Shown: positions 9,117-18,295, numbered from the stretch's first letter. The stretch: DNA of 64,000 bases from Promethearchaeia archaeon (GCA_029856045.1 JAHQWG010000047.1:126001-190000), one strand, 5' to 3'. A program made the numbers and translations. Notes: a model not told the origin generated them from the sequence alone.

Positions 9117-9899
9117 TTATTTTAAAATTTGAGATATAATACTACAAAATTCTTTATAGGTTTTATTATTTCTTGGTAATTCCAAGATCGATGTTCCTAT
9201 AAAATTAAATTCACTAATTTCTTCATCTTCGGGAATAAAACCTAATAGTTTAACATTTTTTTTGAGAATTTTTTTGACCTCTCCCTCTAACTGCGATTTT
9301 AATCCATCTGAAAATCTATTTCCAATAACCCAGATATTCTTAAACTCTAACGTTAATTCATCAGTGATTTCGATAATTCTATTCATTGTATGAAAGCCCA
9401 TCTTACTGGGATCAGTCACAATTACCAAATCATCCACATCTTTATCCGTTTTTCTTGCAAAATGCTCAAGTCCAGCTGGCATATCCAAAATTGTGATCGA
9501 ATAGTTTTTCGAAATATCTTCAAGAATAGTCTTTAAAATTGAGTTAATATAACAATAACATCCCTCCCCCTCGCTCCTTCCCATTACCATTAAATCAAAT
9601 TTATCCTCTTCTATTAGTGAATCATAAACTTCCGCTTCTATCATTTGATTTTTAGATATACCTGGAGGTAAAGACCTATTAGCAATTTGATGTTTTAACT
9701 CAGTAGTAATTCCACCCACCGTATCCTTAAAAGGAACCTCCTTTCCTAAAAGATCAGCAATGTTTGAATCGGGATCGGCATCAATAACCAATATCTCAAG
9801 ATCGGGATAATTATTAATGAGATATTTTAAAAAAAGAGTTGCAAGAGTGGATTTTCCAACTCCACCTTTTCCTGAAAAGCTGATTTTCTTTTTTTTCAA
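9117..9899 (-). CDS. cooC: CooC-like nickel-insertion ATPase (CODH maturation)
   Basis: This SIMIBI-class P-loop ATPase begins with the deviant Walker A motif FSGKGGVGKST (residues ~7-17). It has the switch strand VIDADPDSN and, near residue 110, the GEGCYCYIN segment whose Cys-x-Cys pair is the metal-binding hallmark of CooC. LDMPAGLEHFARKTDKDVD gives the Walker B/switch II region. CooC inserts nickel into the C-cluster of carbon monoxide dehydrogenase. With the H4MPT genes nearby, this fits a Wood-Ljungdahl organism. Start TTG at 9899 gives a natural MKKKKISFSGKGG. Some archaeal paralogues of this group have other metal-related roles. Confidence 0.8.
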   Translation of the reverse strand: MKKKKISFSGKGGVGKSTLATLFLKYLINNYPDLEILVIDADPDSNIADLLGKEVPFKDTVGGITTELKHQIANRSLPPGISKNQMIEAEVYDSLIEEDKFDLMVMGRSEGEGCYCYINSILKTILEDISKNYSITILDMPAGLEHFARKTDKDVDDLVIVTDPSKMGFHTMNRIIEITDELTLEFKNIWVIGNRFSDGLKSQLEGEVKKILKKNVKLLGFIPEDEEISEFNFIGTSILELPRNNKTYKEFCSIISQILK

Positions 9900-9935
9900 T
9901 TTAATTTACAAATAATAGTATTTATCAAAATTATT

Positions 9936-10754
9936 TTATTCACGCATTATAGGAACAATTTTTGACTCAAAATCCTCTCTATTATATGGAAATTCCTCAT
10001 CAGAACTTATTTGACCGATTAATCTGAGTACTTCTCGAGCCAATAAAAAGAATACTAAGCCAAGAGCCTTTTTACCTCTGTTATTGGCAGGAATTGCCAG
10101 GTCTACGTTTGCTAGATCATCATCAGTATCAATGAGCGATAAGACTGGAATTCGTGCTATTTTTGCTTCTTTCAGAGCTTGTTTATCTGCATGTGGATCA
10201 ACAATTATTACTAATGAAACGTTTCTAATGTAAGCCTCCATGTTTGGGTTAGTTAACGAGCCGGGAACAAATCTAATATCCCTCGCAATCACATTCTTAC
10301 CTAATACTTCCGAAAATTTTCTTATAGGCTCTTTTCCATACCTCCTCACAGAAGATATAACAATCTTAGATGATTCGTCATGAGTTTTCCCTTCTTCTAT
10401 AAATTTGGCAATCCATTTGGCAGCAATGTGAAGTCTTTCTTCAGTTCGGCGTATATTGAGAACGTAGAGTCCGTAATTGGTTTGCCTGTAAATAAAGTCA
10501 TTACTGGCGCTAAAATGGTTGAGGTGAATATTTCTAAGTTTTCCACTTAAAATCTTCGTTCCAATATGAATTCCACTACTTAAAAACATCTGCTTAATCT
10601 CCTCATCCATCTCCTCAACTTCTTCTTCCTCAGGCTTTTCTTCTACAGGAATAATAAATTCTTCTTCAACTTCTTCTTCCTCAATTTCTTCAAAATCTTC
10701 CTTAAAATCCTCCTCGAAATCTTCCTTTAATCCATCGTCTTTTTTCTCTGACAT
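9936..10754 (-). CDS. rps2: Small ribosomal subunit protein uS2 with acidic N-terminal extension
   Basis: Residues ~52-272 are an archaeal/eukaryal-type uS2: MFLSSGIHIGTKI, RQTNYGLYVLNIRRTEERL, FVPGSLTNP, VIIVDPHADKQALKEA, IPVLSLIDTDDDLANVDLAIPANN (one motif region) and GLVFFLLAREVLR. The first ~50 residues are an added, almost purely acidic tail dominated by Glu and Asp with few Lys; archaeal uS2 usually lacks it. It is probably disordered and could contact basic ribosomal or initiation components. The gene stands between cooC and a divergent membrane protein, outside the usual archaeal rps2 neighbourhood. A TATA-like box lies about 25 nt upstream of the ATG, consistent with a leaderless mRNA. 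Confidence 0.95.
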   Translation of the reverse strand: MSEKKDDGLKEDFEEDFKEDFEEIEEEEVEEEFIIPVEEKPEEEEVEEMDEEIKQMFLSSGIHIGTKILSGKLRNIHLNHFSASNDFIYRQTNYGLYVLNIRRTEERLHIAAKWIAKFIEEGKTHDESSKIVISSVRRYGKEPIRKFSEVLGKNVIARDIRFVPGSLTNPNMEAYIRNVSLVIIVDPHADKQALKEAKIARIPVLSLIDTDDDLANVDLAIPANNRGKKALGLVFFLLAREVLRLIGQISSDEEFPYNREDFESKIVPIMRE

Positions 10755-10773
10755 AATATCTCTGACACAGTAT

Positions 10774-10784
10774 CTTTTATAAGC
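10774..10784 (-). promoter_or_regulatory. TATA-like box of rps2
   Basis: The minus strand reads GCTTATAAAAG here, centred about 25 nt before the rps2 ATG. That is the usual TATA-to-start distance in archaea, so transcription would begin at or next to the start codon (leaderless). No Shine-Dalgarno motif precedes this ATG, which agrees. Confidence 0.55.
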
Positions 10785-10932
10785 TTAATATTAAACTCTA
10801 ATAAAATATAACTTTAATAATTTTTGATTTCTAAAAAAAAAGATTAAAATTTAAGTTCTTACGTTATATTCTAAATAAATAACAGTCCGAAAAAAAGTTA
10901 AAATTTTAAATTGCATATAAGAGAGAAAAAAA

Positions 10933-11445
10933 ATGAGAAAAATTGGAAGATTACCAATTGGAATTATCGTAGGAATATTTGCTAGTTTTTTTTTGGCTTG
11001 GGGATTTTCCGCATGGGCAGATTTCAGCGATATGATTACAACTTTGCAAACTTCCCCGAGCACAGGACTGTATAGATGGATTGGAAAGGCATTTTCATTA
11101 GATTTAAATTTAATTGGTTTCTTTTCCCACTTGCCTTCTAATTTTGTGGGAGTAATAACGGGATTATTTAGCGGTAATATGCTTGCATGGATTTTTACGG
11201 GAGGAATTGCAGCCTGTATCACTAAGGGAACTAAAAGAGGGATCGTTGCTGCATTATTAGTTTTTGTAATCGATTTTCTTATATGGATTCTTTTTGCTAT
11301 TTTATCTGGAGTGGATTTGTTAAGCATGTTTTCTGGTGAAGATTTAATAATTACATTGGGAATTATTCTAGGCGGAACTCTAGGTTCATTAATAGGAGGT
11401 TTCACATTCGGTTTTGCCTCCGGTCCATATGAAGATATAATCTAA
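10933..11445 (+). CDS. Hypothetical four-helix membrane protein
   Basis: This 170-residue protein has about four transmembrane segments (residues ~7-26, ~77-97, ~103-125, ~138-160). The last contains glycine-rich packing motifs (GIILGGTLGSLIGGFTFGF). No soluble domain or catalytic motif is visible and I do not recognise the family. It is a single gene, divergent from rps2 and followed by A/T-rich DNA. Confidence 0.7.
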   Translation: MRKIGRLPIGIIVGIFASFFLAWGFSAWADFSDMITTLQTSPSTGLYRWIGKAFSLDLNLIGFFSHLPSNFVGVITGLFSGNMLAWIFTGGIAACITKGTKRGIVAALLVFVIDFLIWILFAILSGVDLLSMFSGEDLIITLGIILGGTLGSLIGGFTFGFASGPYEDII

Positions 11446-11553
11446 TTATGAGATATGCAATATATCAATAATTTAAAAAAAAAAAATGAAATTTTAATTT
11501 TCTAAAATTTCTAATATATTTTAAAAAAAAAAGTCTATTTAATCGTTAGACGT

Positions 11554-12492
11554 TTAATTATTGTATTTTAAAACGTTATCTCCTTTATCGACATTTCCGA
11601 TTAAGCGAGCGCATACATCACATTTAACTCGGAGGATTAAAAAAACATTTTTTAATTTAATTTTATCAAATAATGACATGAATGTTTCTAGATTTGCCTG
11701 TCCTTTAGCAATAATTAACGGTTCGTTTATAAGCCATTGTAAAAATTTGGGCTCTACTAATTCTGGGTCAATTCCATAAGAATTTGATCCTGTAGTGATA
11801 ACATTTTCTGTAAATTCTTCTAGTTTAACCATGTTGGCGTCATCTAATGTGGCATCATTTGTGATTGATCCTCCTTTTACAATTGCAGTGGATTTAATAC
11901 CATTTTCTTTTAATAATCTCATTAAAATTTTATCAAACACTATTTCGCCGGCATTATCGAGGATATAGCATACTTTTTTATATTTATTGAGTTTTTCGAT
12001 TAATTGATCTATTTGATTTATTTTTAATCCTTGAGTTTTAATTTGGTAAAACTCTTGTTTAATATTTTCTGGATCAAGATTAATTTCATGGCCAGCAGTG
12101 CCAAAATCGATTATATTTCCAGTTATCGAGCCAAGAATTGCGAAATATAATTTTTCTTTAAAAGTTTTACCTTTATTTATTTCCTTCCAAAAGAAGTCTT
12201 CAAGGTTTAGAATCGTTTTATTACTAAGTTCTTTTAGGTTTTTATAAGGGTCTTTTATACCGGTAATATTTTTTATGGATTCATACACTTTTGCAGAAAA
12301 TCTAAAGGGATAGCTATATTCAGAAAATTCTTCTCCTAAAGTTTTGAGAATTTGTTTTATTCCTCTAAATTTAATTTCTTCCTTTTTTTCTTTATTAAGA
12401 TTTACTTGTTCCAGAGAAAGATTAAGGGTTTTACATGCTATTTCAAATATGCATGAGGCGCAAATTGGTTCGACGTAGGTTTTTTTTCGCAT
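11554..12492 (-). CDS. DUF89/ARMT1-like damage-control phosphatase
   Basis: The 312-residue protein belongs to the DUF89 family of metal-dependent phosphatases that hydrolyse damaged or surplus phosphometabolites. Seen: the N-terminal ICASCIFEIA cysteine pair typical of the archaeal subgroup, GNIIDFGTAG, the metal-site LDNAGEIVFDKIL (D and N ligands near residue 178), VKGGSITNDATLDDA, and IAKGQANLET near the C-terminus, followed by LRVKCDVCARLIG. These are the canonical DUF89 positions. The natural substrate is unknown. Confidence 0.87.
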   Translation of the reverse strand: MRKKTYVEPICASCIFEIACKTLNLSLEQVNLNKEKKEEIKFRGIKQILKTLGEEFSEYSYPFRFSAKVYESIKNITGIKDPYKNLKELSNKTILNLEDFFWKEINKGKTFKEKLYFAILGSITGNIIDFGTAGHEINLDPENIKQEFYQIKTQGLKINQIDQLIEKLNKYKKVCYILDNAGEIVFDKILMRLLKENGIKSTAIVKGGSITNDATLDDANMVKLEEFTENVITTGSNSYGIDPELVEPKFLQWLINEPLIIAKGQANLETFMSLFDKIKLKNVFLILRVKCDVCARLIGNVDKGDNVLKYNN

Positions 12493-12622
12493 AGGAGCAT
12501 TACTTCAAGGAATTGATAACATTATTATGGATAAAATAATATTATTACTATAATTACTATTAAAAAAATTTTCTGGAAATTTATCAATTTTACGCTCAAA
12601 ATCAAAGGCTTAAGCTAAGGAA

Positions 12623-13159
12623 ATGAAGCAAGAAGAATATATAATTCCTTCAAGAGAGCATACCCTAGAATTACTGAGAGAGGTTAGAGTTCCAGCTCAT
12701 GTTAGAAAACATTCAATTGCAGTTGCAAAAAAGGCTTTAGAAATTGCAAATAAGATAAAAAGAGCAGAAGTCAATAAAAATTTAGTTGAAATTGGCGCGT
12801 TACTGCATGATATTGGGCGTTCAAAGACCCACGGATTTAAGCATTCTCTTATTGGTGGTAAAATTTTAAGGAATTTGGGGTATCCAAAAGAGTTAGCGCT
12901 AATTTGTGAGAGACACATTCTTGGTGGGCTTGATGCAGAAGATGCGGAAAGTGTGGGGTTACCAAGAAAAGACTATTTACCTCAAACATTAGAAGAAAAA
13001 ATTGTATGTTTAGCCGATAAGCACTTCACGGGGCATAAAGAAGTTACTATTCAACAAAGATTCAATAAATGGTTCAAAAAGTATGGTAGAAGTAAAATTT
13101 TATTAAAATCTAAAAGAAGAATTGAAGATATTCAGAAAGAATTAAATGCATTGATGTAA
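12623..13159 (+). CDS. HD-domain phosphohydrolase (TIGR00295-like)
   Basis: This 178-residue protein is an HDIG-type metal phosphohydrolase of the archaeal TIGR00295 group: HVRKHSIAVAKKA, GALLHDIGRSKTHGFKHS (HD pair plus distal His), ERHILGGLDAEDAESVGLP, and LEEKIVCLADKHFTG. All HD metal ligands are present. A GG-containing Shine-Dalgarno sits just before the ATG. Family members probably hydrolyse nucleotides or nucleotide-like phosphates; the substrate is not established. Confidence 0.88.
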   Translation: MKQEEYIIPSREHTLELLREVRVPAHVRKHSIAVAKKALEIANKIKRAEVNKNLVEIGALLHDIGRSKTHGFKHSLIGGKILRNLGYPKELALICERHILGGLDAEDAESVGLPRKDYLPQTLEEKIVCLADKHFTGHKEVTIQQRFNKWFKKYGRSKILLKSKRRIEDIQKELNALM

Positions 13160-13265
13160 TTTCAAATTATTCTTATTTAGTTTTATTTTATTTTTCTAAT
13201 GAGTTATTTAAACTCTAAGCAGTAAATAGATAATTTATTAATTTGAATTTTCTTAACTCTCATTT

Positions 13266-14405
13266 ATGAGAATTAAGGATTTCAAGTTAGAACAATTTTT
13301 TACTAAATATGAATTTATTGCTCCTTATTTATTATGTTGCTCGGATTGTGAATCATTTAGCGTGGGGGAATTATTAGAATTAGATGAGAATTCAGAAGAA
13401 GACTTAAAAGGATTGTCATTAGGTTATACAGAAACACAAGGTAACCCCTCCCTTAGAAAAGAGATATCCAACTTATATGAAAACATAGATCTAGATGATG
13501 TAGTTGTTCTTTTAGGAGCAGAAGAGGGTATTTTTATTTTTATGAATGTTTTTCTTGATAAAGGAGATCACATTATAGTTCAGTATCCCGCTTATCAGTC
13601 GCTTTTTGAAGTTGCAATCTCAATAGGTTGTGAAGTTACTAAATGGGAAATGAATGAGCAAAATAATTGGGAACTTGAGATTGATTTCTTAAAAAATAGT
13701 ATTAAAAATAATACTAAAGCGATTGTAATAAATTGTCCAAATAATCCCACCGGCTATTTAATGTCTAAGGAAAAATTACAGATGATCATTGATATTGCAA
13801 AAAAAAATGATATTTATATTTTCTCTGATGAAGTATATAGATTTTTGGAATATGATGAAAAAGATAGGCTTCCAGCGATGTGTGATATATATAATAAAGG
13901 AATTTCTCTTGGAGATATGTCTAAAACATTTGCACTTCCGGGATTAAGAATAGGCTGGATTGCAACTAAGGATAAATCCTTAATACAAAAAATTATTTCT
14001 TTTAAGCATTATACATCAATATGCAATAGTGCGCTAAGTGAATTTTTTTCGATATTAGTTTTAAAGAATAAAGAATATGTTATAAAAAGAAATTTAAACC
14101 TCATAGAAAATAATCTTAAGTTATTAGATAAATTCTTTAACGATTATAATCATCTCTTTGAATGGGTAAAACCACAAGCAGGCGTAATTGGTTTCCCTCG
14201 GATAAAATTTAATGAAGATATTGAAAAATTTTATAGTGATTTATTAAAAAAAAAAGGGGTTTTATTGATGTCTAGCACAAATTTTGATTTTGGAGGTAAG
14301 CATTTCAGAATTGGGTTTGGTAGAAAAAACATGCCTGAAGCATTAGAAAAATTAGAGAAATATATACAAGAGTACTATTTATCAAGAAAAAAAATAAAAA
14401 AATAA
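13266..14405 (+). CDS. PLP-dependent aminotransferase, class I/II
   Basis: The 379-residue enzyme has fold-type I signatures: YTETQGNPSLRKEI, NCPNNPTGYLM, FSDEVYRFLEYD, and the PLP lysine in LGDMSKTFALPGLRIGW (near residue 219), with a C-terminal FRIGFGRKN arginine for the substrate carboxylate. It resembles uncharacterised aminotransferases close to capreomycidine-synthase-like enzymes more than AspC. It is monocistronic, with T-rich DNA downstream. The amino donor and acceptor cannot be deduced. Confidence 0.85.
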   Translation: MRIKDFKLEQFFTKYEFIAPYLLCCSDCESFSVGELLELDENSEEDLKGLSLGYTETQGNPSLRKEISNLYENIDLDDVVVLLGAEEGIFIFMNVFLDKGDHIIVQYPAYQSLFEVAISIGCEVTKWEMNEQNNWELEIDFLKNSIKNNTKAIVINCPNNPTGYLMSKEKLQMIIDIAKKNDIYIFSDEVYRFLEYDEKDRLPAMCDIYNKGISLGDMSKTFALPGLRIGWIATKDKSLIQKIISFKHYTSICNSALSEFFSILVLKNKEYVIKRNLNLIENNLKLLDKFFNDYNHLFEWVKPQAGVIGFPRIKFNEDIEKFYSDLLKKKGVLLMSSTNFDFGGKHFRIGFGRKNMPEALEKLEKYIQEYYLSRKKIKK

Positions 14406-14521
14406 GAACTTGAGAAAAATTCTCATTTGTGCTTTCATTTTTACTATTTTGTTTTTTTTTTTCCACTTTTTCTATATAGAGAATTTCAATAAAAAAAAAT
14501 GTAAAGAAAAAGTTTATTATC

Positions 14522-14531
14522 CTTTAAAAAG
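14522..14531 (+). promoter_or_regulatory. TATA-like box of the carbohydrate cluster
   Basis: CTTTAAAAAG lies about 50 nt upstream of the FGGY kinase ATG and about 15 nt before the palindrome at 14544. Its spacing places the predicted transcription start inside the palindrome. It is inferred from sequence only. Confidence 0.45.
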
Positions 14532-14543
14532 TATTTTTTACTG

Positions 14544-14562
14544 ATAACTGAGATTCAGTTAT
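14544..14562 (+). promoter_or_regulatory. Palindromic operator upstream of FGGY kinase
   Basis: A perfect inverted repeat, ATAACTGA and TCAGTTAT separated by GAT, lies between the TATA-like box and the start codon. Position over the likely transcription start suggests a repressor site controlling the kinase/SCP2/fusion operon. No regulator gene is adjacent. Confidence 0.55.
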
Positions 14563-14575
14563 ATGAGGTTTATCT

Positions 14576-16084
14576 ATGTTCAAAGAAGATGGAATTTTAT
14601 GTATTGATGTATCTTCTCAAAAAATAAAAGTAGCAATTGTAAGTGAAAATTGTGATATTTTAGCAAATACTGAAAGAAACTTCTTTTTTAAAAATGATGA
14701 TATTGAAGGTTTCGCAAAAAGTTACAATACAGATGAGATCTGGAACATCTTGATGAGTTGTATTAAAGATGTGATTAGAAAATCTAAAATTAATCCAATG
14801 AATATTTTAGGAATTACTTCATGCACTCAAAGACAAGCGTGTGTTTTTGTTTCTGATGAAGGTGAAGTAATATATGCTGGTCCAAATTGTGATGTACGTG
14901 GAATTGATTCACAATATTTAATAGATGATGAGTTTGAAGAAGAAGAACTATTTAATATCACTGGACATAATCCTCCATTAATATTTCCACTTGCTAGACT
15001 CCTATGGTTCCAAGAAGAAAGAGAAGATTTATTTGAAAAAATTGGCAAAGTTTTATTATTTGATGATTGGATTGTCTATAAGTTGACTGATATCTTTTGT
15101 ACTGATCCAACTTCTGCAGCTGAATCTCTCATATTTGATATATCTAAAAGTAAATGGTCTGATAAAATTATTGATACATTTGATTTTAATAGAGATCTTT
15201 TCCCAGAAATTATTCAAGTTTCAGATATTGTTGGAGATTTAAAGACAGATATAGCCAAGAAATTTAATTTACCCAAATCCATTCCTGTTATTAAAACTGG
15301 AGCTGATACTCAAGCGAGTTTAATAGGAACTGCATGTATTGAAGATAATCAAATTGGAATTACTATAGGCACAACAGCTCCTTTATATCTTGTGGTTAAT
15401 TCACCCCGCATAGACCCAAATTTAAATATGTGGACTACACTACATGCCATTAAAGATAAATGGTTAATTGAAAGTAATACTGGAATGACCGGAAAAATTT
15501 ATGATTGGTATAAAGATTCATTTCTAAGTGGGTTATCCAATGATTTGAACTCTATTACTGAAGAATATTTATTAGAAACAGAACCAGGTGCAAATTCTAC
15601 ACTTGCTTTTCTTGGTCCAGAAAGAATGGATATAAATAGTCAAACTAATATTAAACCAGGAGTTTTTGTATTACCAACTCCAGGTTCAATTTCAGAAATT
15701 CTTTCAGACAGAAAAAATTTTTTAAGAGCGATATTTGAAAATATAGGTTTTGGGATTTTAGAAAATTTAATCCAAATATTAAATTTTGAAAGTAATCATA
15801 AAGAGATATTTTTCAGTGGAGGCTTGGCAAACTCAAAAAGTTTTAATCAAATTCTCTCAAATATTTTAAATAAAGAATTATACCTGCCTAATATCAAAGA
15901 ATCTGCATTTTCAGGTGAAGCAATCAATGTTTTAATTGGATTAGAATATTATCAGAATTATAGAAATGCAATAAATAAACTTGTTAAATTAACTAAGATT
16001 AGTCCTGATGAAGATATCGCATTGAAATATGAAAAGATTTATCATCGTTGGAGTCGTATCAAAAAACAACTAAATTTTGTTTAG
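14576..16084 (+). CDS. FGGY-family carbohydrate kinase
   Basis: This 502-residue enzyme has the actin-like FGGY kinase fold. It shows an N-terminal phosphate-1 loop (GILCIDVSSQKIKVAIV), TSCTQRQACVFV, a WLL/WIVY lid segment, the catalytic-Asp motif KTGADTQASLIG (near residue 243), the ATP-phosphate loop GITIGTTAPLYL, and a C-terminal FFSGGLANSKSFNQI adenosine motif. It most resembles xylulokinase/autoinducer-2-kinase-type members; the sugar cannot be fixed. A GAGGT Shine-Dalgarno lies 6-7 nt before the ATG. It is the first gene of a probable operon with an aldolase fusion, which suggests it phosphorylates a sugar that the aldolase then cleaves. Confidence 0.87.
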   Translation: MFKEDGILCIDVSSQKIKVAIVSENCDILANTERNFFFKNDDIEGFAKSYNTDEIWNILMSCIKDVIRKSKINPMNILGITSCTQRQACVFVSDEGEVIYAGPNCDVRGIDSQYLIDDEFEEEELFNITGHNPPLIFPLARLLWFQEEREDLFEKIGKVLLFDDWIVYKLTDIFCTDPTSAAESLIFDISKSKWSDKIIDTFDFNRDLFPEIIQVSDIVGDLKTDIAKKFNLPKSIPVIKTGADTQASLIGTACIEDNQIGITIGTTAPLYLVVNSPRIDPNLNMWTTLHAIKDKWLIESNTGMTGKIYDWYKDSFLSGLSNDLNSITEEYLLETEPGANSTLAFLGPERMDINSQTNIKPGVFVLPTPGSISEILSDRKNFLRAIFENIGFGILENLIQILNFESNHKEIFFSGGLANSKSFNQILSNILNKELYLPNIKESAFSGEAINVLIGLEYYQNYRNAINKLVKLTKISPDEDIALKYEKIYHRWSRIKKQLNFV

Positions 16085-16195
16085 ATTATTCATTAAAAAC
16101 TATAAAATCCTTTTAAAAATAAATTTTAAAAAATTTAATAATCTTAATTTAATTCTATAAGACGATTAAAAATAATTGATCAATTCAAAAATAAA

Positions 16196-16558
16196 ATGAA
16201 AAAAAAAATGACTGAAATTAGTACAATCCAAGAAGGATTTAAAATGATAATAGATCGTTATAATTCCGAAGAAAAAATCAGAAAAAAACTTGCTAATTAC
16301 GATGAGCCGATCGAACTTACATTTTTAGATAATAATCATAAAGCAATGATTATAGTTAAAAAAGATCAAGGAATTGAAATAAAAGATAATGTAGGAGATG
16401 ATAATGCTCTTGTGAAAATTCATTTTGAGTCAGAACAAGTAATGATTAATTTGTTTAATGGAGAAATTGGGGCTGTTGGTGCATATTCCTCAGGAAAAAT
16501 TAAAGTAATTGCAGGAAAAATAAGGAATTTGATAAAATTACGGAAATTATTATTTTAA
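16196..16558 (+). CDS. SCP2-like (sterol carrier protein fold) protein
   Basis: This small protein of about 120 residues has the pattern of an SCP2 lipid-binding domain: a helix, beta-strands (IELTFLDNN, AMIIVKKDQGIEIKD, ALVKIHFES), then VMINLFNGEIGAVGAYSSGK, IKVIAGKI and a C-terminal helix. The 'LFNGEIGAVGAYSSGKIKV' stretch corresponds to the conserved L-x-G-x(n)-GK-x-K segment. A second ATG four codons in (16208) is an alternative start. Its place between the kinase and the dehydrogenase-aldolase is unexpected; in this setting it might bind a hydrophobic intermediate, but that is inference. Confidence 0.65.
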   Translation: MKKKMTEISTIQEGFKMIIDRYNSEEKIRKKLANYDEPIELTFLDNNHKAMIIVKKDQGIEIKDNVGDDNALVKIHFESEQVMINLFNGEIGAVGAYSSGKIKVIAGKIRNLIKLRKLLF

Positions 16559-16575
16559 AAAAAAGGGTGTATCTC

Positions 16576-18261
16576 TTGAAAGCATTAATTACAGCAGAAA
16601 TTACTGAACGTGAATTAAATAGATTAAAAGAAAGAATAGAAGTTATATATGAACCTTGGAAAGAATCAGGTATACTATATTTTGATGAAGATGAACTAAT
16701 TGAAAAATTAAAAGGAATAGATATTCTCATCAGCGAGGGCGATAATGTAAAGAAAAGAGTAATTGAAGAATCTTCACTTAAGATAATCGCCTCCTGTAGA
16801 AACGATCCAAATAATATAGATTTTAAAACGGCATCCGAAAAAAGGATACCTGTTATTTATACACCAAAAAGGAATTCTGACTCAGTAGCCGATCTGACTC
16901 TTTGTTTAATTTTAGCACTCGCAAGAAATCTAACTAAAGTTGATAAATATTTACATTCAGAGGATTTTGAAATAAATGATTTAGAAGATTGGGTTAGGGA
17001 TTATAAAAAATTTGAAGGAATTGAGCTTAAAGGTAAGACTATTGGAGTTGTTGGATTTGGCAATATAGGAAAATTAGTTGTACAGAGACTGATTCCTTTT
17101 GGGGTGAATTTTTTAATCGCTGATCCTTTTATTGATAAAGAGAAAGTGAAAGAATTTGGAACTCTTGTAGAATTAAAAGAATTAATGCGTAGTTCAGATT
17201 TTATAACTTTACATCTTCCCCCAATAGAAGCGACTAATAATTTAATCAATGAAAAAATGATTTCATTAATGAAGTCCAGTGCTTACTTGATTAATACAGC
17301 AAAAGGAAGCGTTTTAGATTATAGAGCTTTAAAGAAAGCTTTAATGGATAAAAAAATTGCTGGAGCTGCTCTTGATGTTTTCCCTTTAGAACCAATAGAT
17401 GAAGATAATGAATTTTTAAAATTTGAAAATGTAATAGTGCTACCTCATTATGGTGGAAATACAATTAGTGTTATAAAAAGACATTCAAAAATGATTATTG
17501 ATGATGTGCTATCAATATTAGATAATGAACCACCTAAGAATATAGCAAACCCCGAAGTTTTAGGAAAAATTGGAAAAGTTCTTAAAGAAAAAACAGAAGA
17601 CTCTAATGTTCCATATTATGAATTACGAAAAAAATTAGCAGATATTGGATTACAATTATTAAAAGAAGGTTTTGTTTCTGGCTCCTCAGGAAATTTTTCT
17701 ATTAGAATTCCTGATGAAGAAAAAATTGTTATAACTCCAAGTAATGTAAAATATGAATTTATCAAACCAAAAGATATCTTAGTTTTAGATTTTGATGGAA
17801 ATGTTCTAATTGGTGATAAAAATCCATCGGTTGAAAAAATAATGCACTTAACTATTTATAAAAACCGACCTGATGTAGGAGCAATTATCCATTCTCATGG
17901 AGTTTACTCAACGGTACTAAGTCTCTTAAATCTTAATCTACCACCCGTAATTGAAGAGTTTGTTCCATATATTGGGGGAGAAGTAAAAGTGGCAGAATAT
18001 GGTGAATCTGGTTCCGAAGAAATTGCCGAGTATGCACTTAAAGCTTTAGGCGATACAAATGCTGTTATTTTAGCTAATCATGGAAATCTCTGTTGTGGAA
18101 GCCATATAGAAGGAGCATTGGATGTTTTAAAAATGGTAGAAAGAACCGCTAAAATCTACTTATTTGCTAAATTATTAGGCGAACCAAGGGAATTACCCGA
18201 AGATACTGTGGACTATGAGCTCGATGTATTCGAGCTTTTCAAAGAGAGCAAAAAGGTATAA
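16576..18261 (+). CDS. D-2-hydroxyacid dehydrogenase - class II aldolase fusion
   Basis: Two enzymes share one chain. Residues ~1-330 are a D-2-hydroxyacid dehydrogenase: NAD loop GVVGFGNIGKL near 160, DFITLHLPP, NTAKGSVLD, GAALDVFPLEP and LPHYGGNT. The catalytic Glu and His are present, but the usual Arg of the NTARG motif is Lys. Residues ~340-560 are a class II (fuculose-phosphate-type) aldolase: SGSSGNFSIRI, PSVEKIMHL (catalytic Glu), AIIHSHG (two Zn His, near 440) and LANHGNL (third His). TTG at 16576 follows GGTG by 6 nt and gives MKALITAEI; GTG at 16567 would overlap that motif. The SCP2-like gene ends about 15 nt upstream. Confidence 0.85.
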   Translation: MKALITAEITERELNRLKERIEVIYEPWKESGILYFDEDELIEKLKGIDILISEGDNVKKRVIEESSLKIIASCRNDPNNIDFKTASEKRIPVIYTPKRNSDSVADLTLCLILALARNLTKVDKYLHSEDFEINDLEDWVRDYKKFEGIELKGKTIGVVGFGNIGKLVVQRLIPFGVNFLIADPFIDKEKVKEFGTLVELKELMRSSDFITLHLPPIEATNNLINEKMISLMKSSAYLINTAKGSVLDYRALKKALMDKKIAGAALDVFPLEPIDEDNEFLKFENVIVLPHYGGNTISVIKRHSKMIIDDVLSILDNEPPKNIANPEVLGKIGKVLKEKTEDSNVPYYELRKKLADIGLQLLKEGFVSGSSGNFSIRIPDEEKIVITPSNVKYEFIKPKDILVLDFDGNVLIGDKNPSVEKIMHLTIYKNRPDVGAIIHSHGVYSTVLSLLNLNLPPVIEEFVPYIGGEVKVAEYGESGSEEIAEYALKALGDTNAVILANHGNLCCGSHIEGALDVLKMVERTAKIYLFAKLLGEPRELPEDTVDYELDVFELFKESKKV

Positions 18262-18295
18262 TCATTAAGTTTATTTCTATTATCATTTATTAATT

